Of a stretch of 64,000 bases of DNA, positions 22,611 to 33,559 are shown piece by piece. Each line of letters begins with the position of its first letter. Within the stretch, counting starts at the first letter, position 1. The position numbers were made by a program, and so were the translations under genes. A model generated the notes under the pieces. It did no database searches, was not told the origin of the DNA, and was given only the letters and a program-made list of their open reading frames with translations. The stretch is from the NCBI RefSeq assembly GCF_001411555.2, contig NC_049912.1, positions 2,373,001 to 2,437,000 of the forward strand, written 5' to 3'. This DNA comes from Juglans regia. Taxonomy: Eukaryota; Streptophyta; Magnoliopsida; Fagales; Juglandaceae.

Positions 22611-23372
22611 GATCTTGAAATATCATTCTGAAAGGTTCTTATCATATAATGTCTAGGAAATTTCTTGTTTTATTTATTTGTTCTGAATTAGGATAATGCA
22701 GATTGTAATGTGTGCCACAATGGTTAAGAAAACAAGCATCAATCTTTGGCTGGAAGGAAAATTTATTTTCAACAGTCCTTCCTTTCTTTTTTTGGTAAGT
22801 TCTCATTTCTTGCACCAGAAGTGCCAGATTATTGTTAATCATCTTTTAGGTTCTCATTTGAAGCCACAGATTCGGGCGTATTACCGGAATCTTCTCGTAC
22901 GAGGTGAGGATGGGGAAACCGAAGTTCTCTCCAATTTGTCAAGGTTTTTCTGGTCTTAGAATCTCATGACCTGGATCAGGCTCATGGAATAGCGACTTTT
23001 TATATATGCACGTTTTTTACAAATTGGGCAATGGGGAGCATGGTGGCATCCTTTATTCCTTTACCCGTCTACTTGCTCTCGCGTCAAGTTGGACTGACTG
23101 ATTTCCTTATTTTTTCCTGTTCTCTCAAGGAATAACATGCAAATTTTTTCAGTGCTGGAAAATACTTAATTGGCAATGAGTCCGATCTCTCTCAAGGATG
23201 ACAACAGGGAGGTGTCCACTGCTGAAGGCAAAGCCTTGGCAGAAGCATAGCATTTGTTATTTTTATGGAAACGTCTGCTCTTGATTCCTCCAATCTAGCT
23301 GCTGCTTTTCAGACAGTTGTGAGAGAGATCTAAAATATATTAAGTCGAAAAGTGATTATTTAGTCGGAAAGT
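22611..23372. other. SF3B4 3' UTR and downstream flank
   Basis: No credible gene. The + frame at 22696-22959 has no family signature. Transcription of SF3B4 probably ends somewhere in the first few hundred bases, but no polyadenylation site can be fixed by eye. Confidence 0.45.
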
Positions 23373-23533
23373 GGTTAGTTTGGGTATTTTCAAAATATCT
23401 TACTACTACTTATTATTTTATTATTCATTTTTACCTACTTTTCATTATTATTCAATACTATTTAATATTCGATAATTATTTTTTCACTATTATTAACAAA
23501 TACATGAGAGTACTTCACTACTCAAACACAACC
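23373..23533. mobile_element. Tourist/Harbinger-like MITE (same family as 2851-3018)
   Basis: Begins GGTTAGTTTGGG and ends CTCAAACACAACC followed by TAA (23534-23536). The interior is made of TACTA/TTATTATTCA sequence, as in the copies at 2851 and 52271. The left target copy is not preserved. Confidence 0.65.
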
Positions 23534-24049
23534 TAAATATCAAGAGCTCAAAATTAAGGATTCTACCTAGATGGGAAATGTAAAGATGGTGGTTTTATGG
23601 TAAAGTGTAAACCAAGAAACTGAGGTAGAACCAAGAAACGAGATTGTTGGAAAGAATAAGGGTTGACAAAAGAGCATAGTTGGATGAAAAATGTAGATAT
23701 TTAGTTGGTAAGACATTTGTATGGAATTCTAGATGTGTTTAGAAAAAAATTAGTAGTTATTAATATTAAATGATCATTTAAAATATGATTGTTTAAATAT
23801 TAAAAATATTCGAAAATGATTATTAATTAATATATGATCAGTAGAAATGTAAAATATGGTAAAAATAAATTAGATAACAACAAATATAAAATATTAAAAT
23901 TTTATTATTATATAGAGAGGATTTAGCTAATCCAATGTGGGAATATATTTTAAATAGAATATGTAAAAATAAAAACATGTGATATTAGCCAAATAATGAC
24001 TTTGCATTTGCCTATTCTAATGTTAATACTCTTAGCATTAAAAGATTGT
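23534..24049. other. AT-rich intergenic DNA
   Basis: No gene. The end (about 23990-24037, CATTTGCCTATTCTAATGTTAATACTC) resembles the terminus of the GAGCATTAG MITE at 46218-46646, so a MITE remnant may lie here. Confidence 0.4.
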
Positions 24050-24824
24050 TCTAAAGGACGTATTTTACACCATCAATCACACGGATGACCTGCAATAATA
24101 AGAGATGGTATTGGTTGCCTTAGGGAGACTCCAATACTTAAGTCAAAAATACAATATGAGAATAAGTATATGTAAAGATAAAGTGAAGTGTTTGTTATCT
24201 CTTGTAGGTTATTTATAAAAGGACATGGACATGGCATGATGACAACTGATTCTAATCATCATTTTCGTGTGTGTATCCTTCACGATCTCTTATTAACTGG
24301 AGAGGATATCTCTTGTTTTGTAGGAGTATCTTGCCCAAGATGATCATATCCAACTGTGGGTCGGATCTCCAACTCTCTAGGAGTTATCTTCCATGTGGTC
24401 GTGGTTACGGGCCCTTTAGTCGTGGCCCTCTCAACCTTAAGCTAAGGCTTTAGGCCGGCTTCCTAGTCGTGGGCTTGGTTACTTAAGAGGATTCAAAGAT
24501 GATCATATTTAACTGTGGGTCGGATCTCCAACTCTTTGGGAGTTATCTTCCACGTGGTCGTGGTTACAGGCCCTTTAGTCGTGGCCGTCTCAACCTTAAG
24601 CTAAGGCTTTAGGCCAGCTTCCTAGTTGTGGGCTTGGTTACTCAAGAGGATTAAAAAATGATCATATTTAACTGTGGGTCGGATCTCCAACTCTCTGGGA
24701 GTTATCTTCCACGTGGTCATGGTTACGGGCCCTTTAGTCGTGGCCCTTTCAACCTTAAGCTAAGGCTTGGCCGGCTTCCTAGTCGTGGGCTTGGTTACTC
24801 AAGAGGATTCAAATATCCTCTCCA
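24050..24824 (-). repeat. 3' LTR of the Tat-like element, with expanded tandem block
   Basis: Matches the other LTR from AAAGGACGT...ACACCA...AATCACACGGATGACCTG to AAATATCC(T/C)CTCCA. It is about 775 bp against 461 bp for the partner, because it holds three copies of a 159-bp unit instead of one. The outer terminus reads TCTAAAGG where the partner has TGTAAAGG, so the terminal dinucleotide has decayed. Confidence 0.85.
24339..24811. repeat. Tandem triplication (159-bp period) inside the LTR
   Basis: Units start at 24339, 24498 and 24657. Each begins GATGATCATAT (the third AATGATCATAT) and contains CTGTGGGTCGGATCTCCAAC, a GGTCGTGGTTACGGGCCC-like stretch and CTTCCTAGTCGTGGGCTTGG. The third unit has a 3-bp deletion. 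The partner LTR has a single unit at about 35083-35240. Confidence 0.9.
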
Positions 24825-25265
24825 GTTATCTCGCTAATTTTCTTTATGCTGGCACATGAAAAATTAAACTTCTGGATTCTTTATAACTACTGCCTACCCC
24901 GTTGGTCTGTGGGCATGCATCTTTGCTTTTCCCTTATCTGGCTGGGGTCTATGTAAGTTGGTGTGCTCGAGCCCGTACCCTTTATTTTTCAAAAGGACGT
25001 GGCTTACGTCAGCGATAACTATTCCCGCACTTTAAATGGTTTTCCAAAGAAATGGTAACCGTCGTCGCGGCTAACCGTTCATATTCCCGAGAGAGGTTAA
25101 TGATTACCTTTTAGACCCCTTTTCATTTTCGAGTTTACTCTCTTGCTCCACCAACTCCCTAGATATTTCGATTCTCCAGCAACTTTCCCCTCCTTTCTCG
25201 CTTAACCAAAATTCCTTACACATTTTGATTTTCCAGCAATTTCCCCTTCCTTTCTCACTCAACCA

Positions 25266-27899
25266 ATGGCCAGCGGTGGTTTTGCGAAAGCTTCCCCCCA
25301 ATCTAAGGGTGAGTCTTTCCTCACTTGGAGCCTTACTTCTTTCGACAGATGTTCATGGCGCTCAATCCTGAACGTGGTGGACATTGTGGATTTGAGGGAG
25401 TTTATCCGTATTCTTGAATCTGTGGACATGATCATTCAAAAGGTGGGATGTGTCGACAAAGAGAGCTATGCTAGAGATGTGGCCTTGACGGTTCGTACCC
25501 TAACTAATGGGTTACACCTCCCTTTTATTTGCCTAGTGCGTGACGTTTTGAACTTCTTGAAGCTTGCCCCCGCCCAGCTCCATAGTAAGGCATGGCGTGT
25601 ACTGATATGTGCCTGCGTAGTCTTCTGCAAAGTGTTGGAGCCTCTCAGGGAGAAGTATCCAGATTTAAAGGAGAAGGAATTTCTTTCTTTTTACAGCGTG
25701 GCGGCTCTGCCAGGAAATATCAGCATTTTTTGCGTCAGCGAGCAACGCTTGTTGGCCTTCGAAGGGCTTTATTCCAACACCAAGCAATGGACTGTAAGTT
25801 TTTCTTTATCTCTGGTCGCAATTGGAAATTTTTTGCAGAAGAAATGCATGTAAAAGATTACCCTGTTAGGGCCAATTGGGGCCGCATCCATGATAATATG
25901 AGCCTGTTGTTAGAGCTGACTGATATTTAGCACTCTCGCATTGACCTTGTTCGTGAATGGGCCAAGGAACACGACTGAGATGGTTTGTGTTCAAATGACC
26001 TCTTTTCCCCCGCTAGTATAAATAGGTTTTTGGTGGTGCCCAGTCGCGCCCATGTCAGGGGGTCCAAACTCAAAGGAGTTCCGCCTCCTGTGAAAATGAG
26101 TGCCTCCAAACTGGTGGACAAAAAATGAAATGTTCTCGCAATGAAGGCACCATGAAGTCTAGTGGTATTCTAATTCTATTGCAAAGGTGGCACAAGGAGT
26201 AGGTGTGGATGCAACTGGTTAGGACCTCCCTTTCGGTGAACCCAGGTCTTGATGACCTGGGCGCGGACCTTTCGATAGCCTATAACTTTGAGCTGCCCCT
26301 AGGGGGCAACTCTATGGACACCCCCTCCTTTGAATTTCCTATCATTCATTTCGTTGTTTCCCTGTCCCGCTGCAGAGTCAATTTTATCGACATATATGCT
26401 GCTTTCACCTTAGGTGTGTCTGGGGAAGGCATGCTTGATGCTTATGCCCATACTGCCGGTGGCATTGCAACTAAAGCTAAAGGCGGTGACGTTATCCACT
26501 GTGGGGGGAAAAACTCTTCCCCCCACACTTTCTCCCGACAACTACTTTGGGCGGTGAGACCCCGTCTATGGACCAAGAAAGGGTATCAATTCCCTCACCA
26601 ACCTTTTCTTTGTTCGGTGGAGATGGAGGCACTACCCCTTATGAAAGTGAGATTCTGGTGGGCGGCCAGGACACTGTTGGTGATGGTGCCTTTGAAGAGC
26701 AAGTGGATGAGGAGGTCGGCACCCAATATGATGGTAGTCCCTCTTGGGAAGTGTCTGCGTTCAAACTTGGGGCCGCCATGGCCCCGAACTTGAGCCTTGG
26801 GCGGCTAGTGTGGGTCGAATGGGGGACGCAATGAGGTGGAAGATGTTGGCCCTCGCTACCCTCTGCCTTCTTTAGGGCCAACTGTGGAGATAGCCAAGCA
26901 CCTGAGGAGGATGTTGCCTTCGGTAAGGCTCTTTTCCTTATGTCTTTTTGGCTTGTGCCTTGTTATCCTTGTACAAAGTTTGCTTAATCATTTGTGCTCG
27001 CACATAATATAGATGCTTTAGCGTCTTGGATAGTGGATGATAGGGCCTACTTGGAGGAGGAGGTCCATGAACGGCGAAAGTTCTCTTTCTTTGCCAAGAA
27101 AGAGATCAACCGCCTTAATGCTGAGAGAGACCAGCTACAATGTTGCCTAGAGCAATCGGATGGCTATGTTCACTCCCTGGAGGAGGACCTCAACTCTCTT
27201 CGAGAGGAGTCGTGCGGCTTGCGCTCTGAACTCCTTCATGTTTAGACTCTCCATGCTAGTGACAGTTTTGCCTTACATATGACAGAGATGGAAAAAGCTA
27301 CTACCAGGGCGGAAGTGTTATGCCTGAGGGGGGCGTTGGAATCCTCAGAGTGATCCCGAGCTGATGCTGAAAGAAAATGTCAGAAGACGGTTGTAGCCTT
27401 GGCTTCCTCTAAAGAGAAGCATGAGAAAATTGCCAAGGAGTTGTCTTGGAAAAAGGAGGCTTTTTGGTAGGAGTGCCACCAGAAAGATGCGAGGACAATA
27501 GAGTTGCAAGTGGGTATGTCTCATGCGCAAGCTAGGTATGAGAAGTACAAGAAAGAGCGCGAAGGGGTAGACGCCCACCAAGACCAAACCCTCGGGAAGG
27601 TGGTCAAGCTGCTTAAGCAAGTGAAAGAGCTACAAGTGGGGCATGAAAGGTTGGAGTCCTAATTGGTTTCTAAGAACAATGAGATTGTTCATTTGCATCC
27701 TCAGTTGTCTGCCGCCAGGCCCATTCGAGATCGGGCTTTCAGATACGAGTATGGGGTCGGATTGGCTTGTCTACGAGCACATTTGTTGGCCAATCCTCAA
27801 ACTGATTTGAGGAGTTTAAATTTGAAAGAGTTTGAACCGGATGTCAACCCAGTCCAGTATGTAAATGCCTTGGGGTGCAACGTGATGCTTGATGCCTGA
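25266..27899 (+). pseudogene. Antisense ORF of the Tat-like element (putative gypsy-type transposase domain, coiled coil)
   Basis: This region is coded opposite to gag-pol, between pol and the 3' LTR. The first piece (25266-25853, MASGGFAKAS) contains LREFIRIL, LHLPFICLVRDVLNFLKLAP and AQLHSKAWRVLICA. These resemble the plant 'putative gypsy type transposon' domain (PF04195-like). A frameshift near 25793 moves the continuation (KFFFISGRNWKFF, YPVRANWGRIHDN) into the frame that runs to 25930. Further pieces at 26203-26834 lack recognisable domains. The frame at 26994-27245 is a charged heptad-like coiled coil (RLNAERDQLQCCLEQS). The frame at 27663-27899 (FRYEYGVGLACLRAHLL) ends at a TGA. The whole reads as one decayed ORF of about 2.6 kb. 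The function of such ORFs is unknown. It is not a host gene. Confidence 0.75.
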
Positions 27900-28224
27900 T
27901 GCCTTTCCACATCTCCCATTGCCAAAATGAGTTTTTTTTTTTTTTTAATGAGTGTCGGGCCCCTGTTTTAGGCATTTTGTAATTATTGCCCTCTTTTGGA
28001 TCCTTTATATACCTTGGACAGATGTTGGGATCTGGGAAATTTTTGGCCCTTGAATTGGTCTTTTACCTTTGTATCTGATTTTTGTGTTGGCTCTAGACAA
28101 TTTTTGCTTCATTGCTCCATGTGGTTTTATTTTTTTTTCCTCGGATACTTTGTTTATGTGTGTTTCCTATGCTGGTTTTCAGCCTCTAACCTCCATTCCC
28201 GTTTGCTTGCAAGTGGAGTTAAGC

Positions 28225-29345
28225 TCAGTGGTGGCAGCCAACAGTTGGTCTGTCGTGGGGTCTTCTGACCTCTACATCTTTTTTGGTTGCACCACAAGCA
28301 TGTATTTGACCTTTGGTGGCTAACTTGTTGGGAGTCGTGGGGTCTTGTGACCTTCACGCCCGTTTTGATTGCACTACGAGTGCATACTCGACCTTTGGTA
28401 GCTAACTTGTTGGGGGGTCGTGGGGTCTTTTAACCTCTATGCACGTTTTGGTTGCACAGAGAGTGTATGCTCGACCTTTGGTGGCTAACTTGTTGGGTGC
28501 ACCGCGAGTGTATACTCAACCTTTGGTGGCTAACTATTGAGAGGGTTGTGGGGTCTTCCGACCTCCACGCCCTTTTTGGTTGCACCGTGAGTATATACTC
28601 AACCTTTGATGGCTAACTTGTTGGTTGCATCACGAGTGTATACTCAACCTTTGGTGGCTAACTTGTTGGTTGCATCACGAGTGTATACTTGACCTTTAAT
28701 GGCTAACTTGTTGGGGTCATGGGGTCTTCTGACCTCTACGCCCTTTTTGGTTGCACCGCAAGTGTATACTCGACCTTTTGTGGCTAACTTGTTCAGGGGT
28801 CATGGGGTCTTTTGACCTCCACGCCCATTTTGATTGCACCGCGAGCATGTACTCAACCTTTGGTGGCTAACTTGTTGGGTGCACCACGAGTGTATACTCA
28901 ACCTTTGGTGGCTAACTGTTGAGAGGGTTGTGGGGTCTTCCGACCTCCACACCCTTTTTGATTGCACCGCGAGTGTATACTCGACGTCTGGTGGCTAACT
29001 TGTTGGGGGTCGTGGGGTTTTCTGACCTCCACTCTCATTTTGGTTGCACTGCAAGTGTATACTCACCATTGGTGCCTAACTTGTTGGGGGTCGTGGGGTT
29101 TTCTTACCTCCACTGCCGTTTTGGTTGCACCGCAAGCATGTACTCAACCTTTGGTGGCTAACTTGTTGGGTGCGCCGAGAGTGTATACTCGACCTTTGGT
29201 GTCAAACTTATTGGTTGCACCACTAGTGTATACTTGACTTTTGGTGGCTAAGTTATTGGGTGCACCGCGAGTATATACTCTACCTTTGGTAGCTAACTTG
29301 TTGGGGAGTCATGGGGTCTTCTGACCTCCACGCCCATTTTAGTTA
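28225..29345. repeat. Minisatellite array inside the Tat-like element
   Basis: About 16 occurrences of a core like GTATACTCGACCTTTGGTGG followed by CTAACTTGTTGG. Spacings fall into two classes: about 41-46 bp (core module alone) and about 80-90 bp (core plus a second module, GGTCGTGGGGTCTTCTGACC followed by TCCACGCCC). The array lies between the antisense ORF and the integrase end of pol. Tandem arrays near the 3' region are known for Tat/Ogre-type elements. Confidence 0.85.
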
Positions 29346-29449
29346 TAGTGGGTTGAATGCTTGTTCGTTTTTCTTGCCTTGACTCCCGTCAAAACGTACA
29401 TTTCGAAAGCCAAAATTGTCTTTAAAATAAATGCATAAGGAGATAACTT

Positions 29450-30641
29450 TTTAAGGATAAAACCTCTTTAGGTGTTCGGCATTCCATGGGTGTTGAAGCT
29501 CCCTTCCCTCACTCTCTCTCTTTGAGCCGGTATGACACTAGACGGTTGCTGGCGGCTACTACGTAGAGCCTTTCCCACTCCATCGTGGGCCAAGTTTCCC
29601 TTCATCTTGGGTCGTGACACGTGTTTCTCTCAGGACCAGGTCGCTAACCTTGAATGATCTCGTCTTGACCCGCTTTTTGAAGTATTATTCTGCTTTTCTC
29701 TTGCTAAGGATATTTTGGACTTCCGTCTCCTCTCTTATTTCTTCGAGTAGGTCTAGTTGCTCACCGAGGGACTAGTCATTCTCTGCCTAGTCAAAGTGGT
29801 TGGTTCGGTATGTGGGCAGACTGACTTTCGTGGGAGCAACTGCTTCACTTCCAAATGCCAAAGTGAAAGGTGTCTCCTATGTTAGGGTTTTCACCGATGT
29901 TCTTTAGGCCCACAAAACTTCTAGGAGTTCTTTTGGCCACTCGCCTTTCTGGCCGCCTAGTTTCTTTTTCAAGATCTCGAGTAGGGACTTATTCGTCGAC
30001 TCTGCTTGCCATTTTTCCTAAGGGTTCCTTGGTGATGAATATCTCACCTTTATTCCGAGTTCCTGGTACCACGCCCTGTAATGCTCTGAATCAAATTGTC
30101 CCCCGTTGTCAAAGATTATAGTGTTGGGGATTCCAAATCTGCACACAACACTTTTCCATAGGAACCTGGTGACGACTTTTGCTGTTATGGTTGCTAGGGC
30201 TTTGCTTCTCCCCACTTTGTAAATTAGTCTACATCACTATCATATGTTTTACCCCACCCTTTCCCAGTGGGAACAGTCTGACCAAGTTGACCCCCACTGG
30301 CAAAGGGCCATGGGGAGGTGATGGATGATAGTTTTTCTGGTGGGCAGTGCAGGACAGAGGCGTACGCTTGACACTAAGTACATCTTCTAGCAAATTGTTT
30401 GGCGTCTTTAAGGGCGTTGGGCCAATAGTACATGTCCTTAAGGCTTTTCTTGCCAAGGTTTTCCCCCTGAATGGTTATCACATATGCCCTCGTGTATTTC
30501 TGTGAGGACGTACTGCGCTTCTTTGGGTGAGATACACCTTAGTAAGGGGGTTGTGAAACCCTTCCCTTCTTGTACAACACGCCACCAATTTTGACAAACT
30601 ACGCCACCTTCTGATTTTCCTTGTCGTCTCCTTTCCTTCAA
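29450..30641 (-). pseudogene. Integrase region of the Tat-like element
   Basis: The minus frame 30641-30438 has the N-terminal zinc-finger surroundings (TEIHEGICDNHSGGK). The frame 30215-30018 has the catalytic core end (ATITAKVVTRFLWKSVVCRFGIPNTIIFDNGGQF, then YSSPRNP), with the second catalytic Asp of IFDNG intact. A stop follows SSPRNP where the family has PQANGQAE; the sequence then resumes as WQAES. The C-terminal part continues in broken frames to about 29450. Confidence 0.8.
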
Positions 30642-31200
30642 GGAGTTTCCCTGTTTTTAGGTAGTTTGTTATTTCGTTGGCCCATTTTGGCATCCCGAGG
30701 CCATCATGTGTTACTGGGATCCCAACGACTAGCACCTCGATCAACCTCTTATGTACCTCCCATGGTAACTTTATGCCATCCTTTGCTGATGCCGCCCTGG
30801 CCAACCTGTCTGCCACCGAATTGTCCGCCCGCAGAACTTGTACTATGGAAAAGTACGTGAACTGGTCACGAAGCACAAGTTCTTGTTCAAGATATTTCTT
30901 CAACTTCTCCCCCTTTGGTGGCGTAGGCCTCTATTACCTGGTTCACCACTATCTGGGAGTTGGCTTTTAACTCGACCTGCCTGCGCCCAGTACCTTGGCG
31001 GAGAATAGTTCTACTATAAAGGCCTCATATTCTGCTTCGTTACTGGTGGTCTTAAAGGTAAGCATTGTCATATAGTGGTGCTCTTGACCTGCTTCTATAA
31101 TGATGTGAATTTCAATGCCACCCCTTGCTCAGCAGGCAGACCCATTGACAAAGATTGTCCAGGGTCGACTGGGGGGTGGTGCCGAGGCTTATGTTGGGAA
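30478..31200 (-). pseudogene. Second RNase H domain of the Tat-like element
   Basis: Minus-strand translation gives WTIFVNGSA (31175 region), then SNEAEYEAFIVELFSA, VELKANSQIVVNQV and, in the open frame 30903-30478, YFSIVQVLRADNSVADRLA. This is an archaeal-type RNase H in addition to the gypsy RNase H. The usual first Asp (FVDGS) is Asn, and frameshifts interrupt it. Confidence 0.75.
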
Positions 31201-31233
31201 ACCAGTGAATTCGACGACAAAATCTGCAAGGGC

Positions 31234-31593
31234 TTACCCCTTGATTGCATTTTTCGGTGCATAGCCAATTTTGAACTCACTAAGCTCCATTAACCATGCG
31301 ACTAGCCTTCCTGAGGAGTCCAGCTTTTGTAGTACTCTCTCGACAGGATATTCAGTTAATACCTTGATTGGGTGGGCTTGGAAATATAGTCCCAGCCTTC
31401 TGACGGCTATCAATAGTGCAAACGCTAGCATCTCCATCCACGGGTACCTGACCTCGGCACCCCTTAGTGCACGACTCGTGTAATAGACTGGGGCCTGGTT
31501 TCCTTCCTCTTCCTTTACCAAGATGGTGGATACAACGTGAGGGGAAACCTCCATGTAAACATATAGGATATCCCTTTGATTAGGCTGCCTCAA
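31234..31593 (-). pseudogene. Gypsy RNase H / connection domain
   Basis: Open minus frame: LYVYMEVSPHVVSTILVKEE, PVYYTSRALRGAEVRYPWMEMLAFALLIAVRRL, YPVERVLQKLDSSGRLVAWLMELSEF. The usual LYLYLAVS and RVL-x(5)SGR-W features are present. It follows RT after a broken stretch (31600-31950). Confidence 0.85.
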
Positions 31594-31929
31594 CAGGGGC
31601 GGATTGGTCAGGTACTACTTTAGTTCTTGGAAGGCTTGGTCACATTTTTCATTCCAAGGGTGTACTTTTCTTAGGACTCGAAAGAAAATTAGGCATTTCT
31701 CTGTGGACCTTGTCACGAACCTATTCAAGGCGGCCACCTTTCCCACTAGTTGTTGGGCGTCGTTGATAGTTCATGGCGGTGCCATGTGTAAGATTGCTTC
31801 TATCTTCTCAGTGTTGGCTTCAATTCCCCTCCTCGAGACTATGAAGCCGAGGAATTTGCCCGAGTTAACCCCGAACGCGTACTTAGCTGGATTCAGCTTC
31901 ATCTTATACTCGCATAATACTACGAAGGA

Positions 31930-33026
31930 TTCCCTGAGGTCCATTAGGTGTTAGGCGATTTCCATACTCTTCACCAGTAGATCGTCCACGTATACCTCCA
32001 TGGTCTTCCCGATCTAGTGCTTGAACATTCGATTGACCAACCTTTGGTATGTTGCCCCAGAGTTCTTCAATCCGAAAGGCATCACTCGGTAGCAGTAGAG
32101 TCCTCTACTAGTTATGAACATCGTCTTCTCCTCATCTGTCTTATTCATCCTGATCTGATTATACCTGGAGTAGGCATTCATAAAGCTTAAAAATTTGTGT
32201 CTAGCGGTGGCATCTACAATGATGTCAATTCGAGGAAGTGGGAAGTTGTCCTTAACACAAGTTTTGTTGAGGTCGGTAAAGTTCACGCATATTCTCCATT
32301 TACCATTGGCTTTTTTATGAGCACTACATTGAAGAGCCATTCAGGGTAGTGCGCCTCTCTTATGAAACGCGCCGCTAAAAGCCTATCGATCTCTTTAGCT
32401 ATGGCCATGCATTTTTTTGTGCCGAACGACCTCCTTTTCTGCAGTACTTTTTTGGCCTCTAGATTGACGCAGAGCCTGTGCTCTATGATCTTATTGTCAA
32501 TCCTTGGCATGTCTTCATAGCTCCAGGTGAACACATCTATGTGTTCAATTATCAATTGTTTTAGGGCCTCTTGGTATTTCGGTGGAAGCTTTGTACCGAC
32601 CCTTGTGGTGGCAGTTGGGCGTTCTGGATGCAACTTTACAATCTCCAGCGGCTCGTTGGCCTTGGCCTGCAGTAGATTACTCTCGTCCCTGGCTTTTATG
32701 TCCTGTTCCTCTTCTACCCAAGGTGGTGGTGGCGGTTGCTCCCCTGAGTTACTCACCAAACAAACTATCGGTGCCCTCGCCTTCAACTTCTGGACATAAC
32801 ACTCTCGCGCCAATATCTGCTCGCCTCGAGGTTCGCTGACTCCCGCTTCTATTGGGAACTTCATTTTAAAGTGGTAAGTGGAGGTTACCACCTTTAAGTT
32901 GTTGAAGGTTGGACGCCCTAATATAGCATTATAGGATGATAGAGCCTTGACCACTAGGAAGTCCATCATGCTTGTGACCGTGTGGGTGCCTTGCCCTGCC
33001 GTAACTGAAAGCATTATGGCGCCCAT
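31930..33026 (-). pseudogene. Reverse transcriptase of the Tat-like element
   Basis: The frame 33026-32283 holds LGRPTFN, the pre-RT linker with FTWSYEDMPRIDNKIIEHRLCVN, QKRRSFGTKK and IREAHYPEWLFNVVLIKK. The frame 32340-32014 continues NGKWRICVNFTDLNKTC, KDNFPLPRID, SFMNAYSRYNQIRM and YRVMPFGLKNSGATYQRLVNRMF. A TAG interrupts the product just before IGKTMEVYVDDLLVKS (about 32010-31960), so the catalytic YVDD lies beyond the stop. A frame change separates the two ORFs. Confidence 0.9.
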
Positions 33027-33029
33027 AGG

Positions 33030-33302
33030 TTAAACGGCTTCTCCCAAAAACCCTTTGAGCAGAGAAGATGATGATCGCAGTTTGTCGGGATTAATACCCA
33101 TCCTAGCGAAAGCATCCCAAAATAAGATGTCAACCAAACTCGCATTGTCAACCAAGACTCGCCTGGTCGTGTAGTTGGCTATTAGCAACGTGACTACCAA
33201 GGCGTCATCGTGGGAGTACATAACCCCCTCGCAATCTTCATCCTCGAACGAAATGGTTGGGGTTGTCCCCTTCCTGAGGTATTTGTGTAGCCTATTTGCC
33301 AT
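33030..33302 (-). pseudogene. Aspartic protease of the Tat-like element
   Basis: Minus frame: ISFEDEDCEGVMYSHDDALVV, then RVLVDNASLVDILFWDAF. The family active site is D-(S/G/T)-G-S-(S/A). Here it reads VDNAS, so the conserved Gly is replaced and activity is doubtful. Confidence 0.75.
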
Positions 33303-33559
33303 GTATACCTAGTGACACCTTGCCCTACGGGCGTGAGCTTTTATGCTCGATGCCATAGCACCGCCCCTAGCGAAGCCACCCGCTATCGTGCGAATCTCTC
33401 CAAGGGGGGCCTGCTCTTGGTCTCTTCTTGGTCGAGGAGAATTGTTCCTTCCATGCCTCTCCTGCTTCTGGCACTTAGAGCTTCTACTTCGCCTCTGTTC
33501 TCATTGGCGACTCTCTTTCCTATGTGGCTTGATGTAATCAGTTAGCACTGTTTCCAATT

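Noticed and set aside
25266..25853. 195-residue + ORF as a host gene
   Set aside because: It lies inside the Tat-like element, opposite to pol, and matches the element's antisense ORF type.
28225..29345. Regular repeats resembling a CRISPR array
   Set aside because: The spacers are themselves repeats (modules A and B), the spacing comes in two classes, and the array lies inside a plant retrotransposon.
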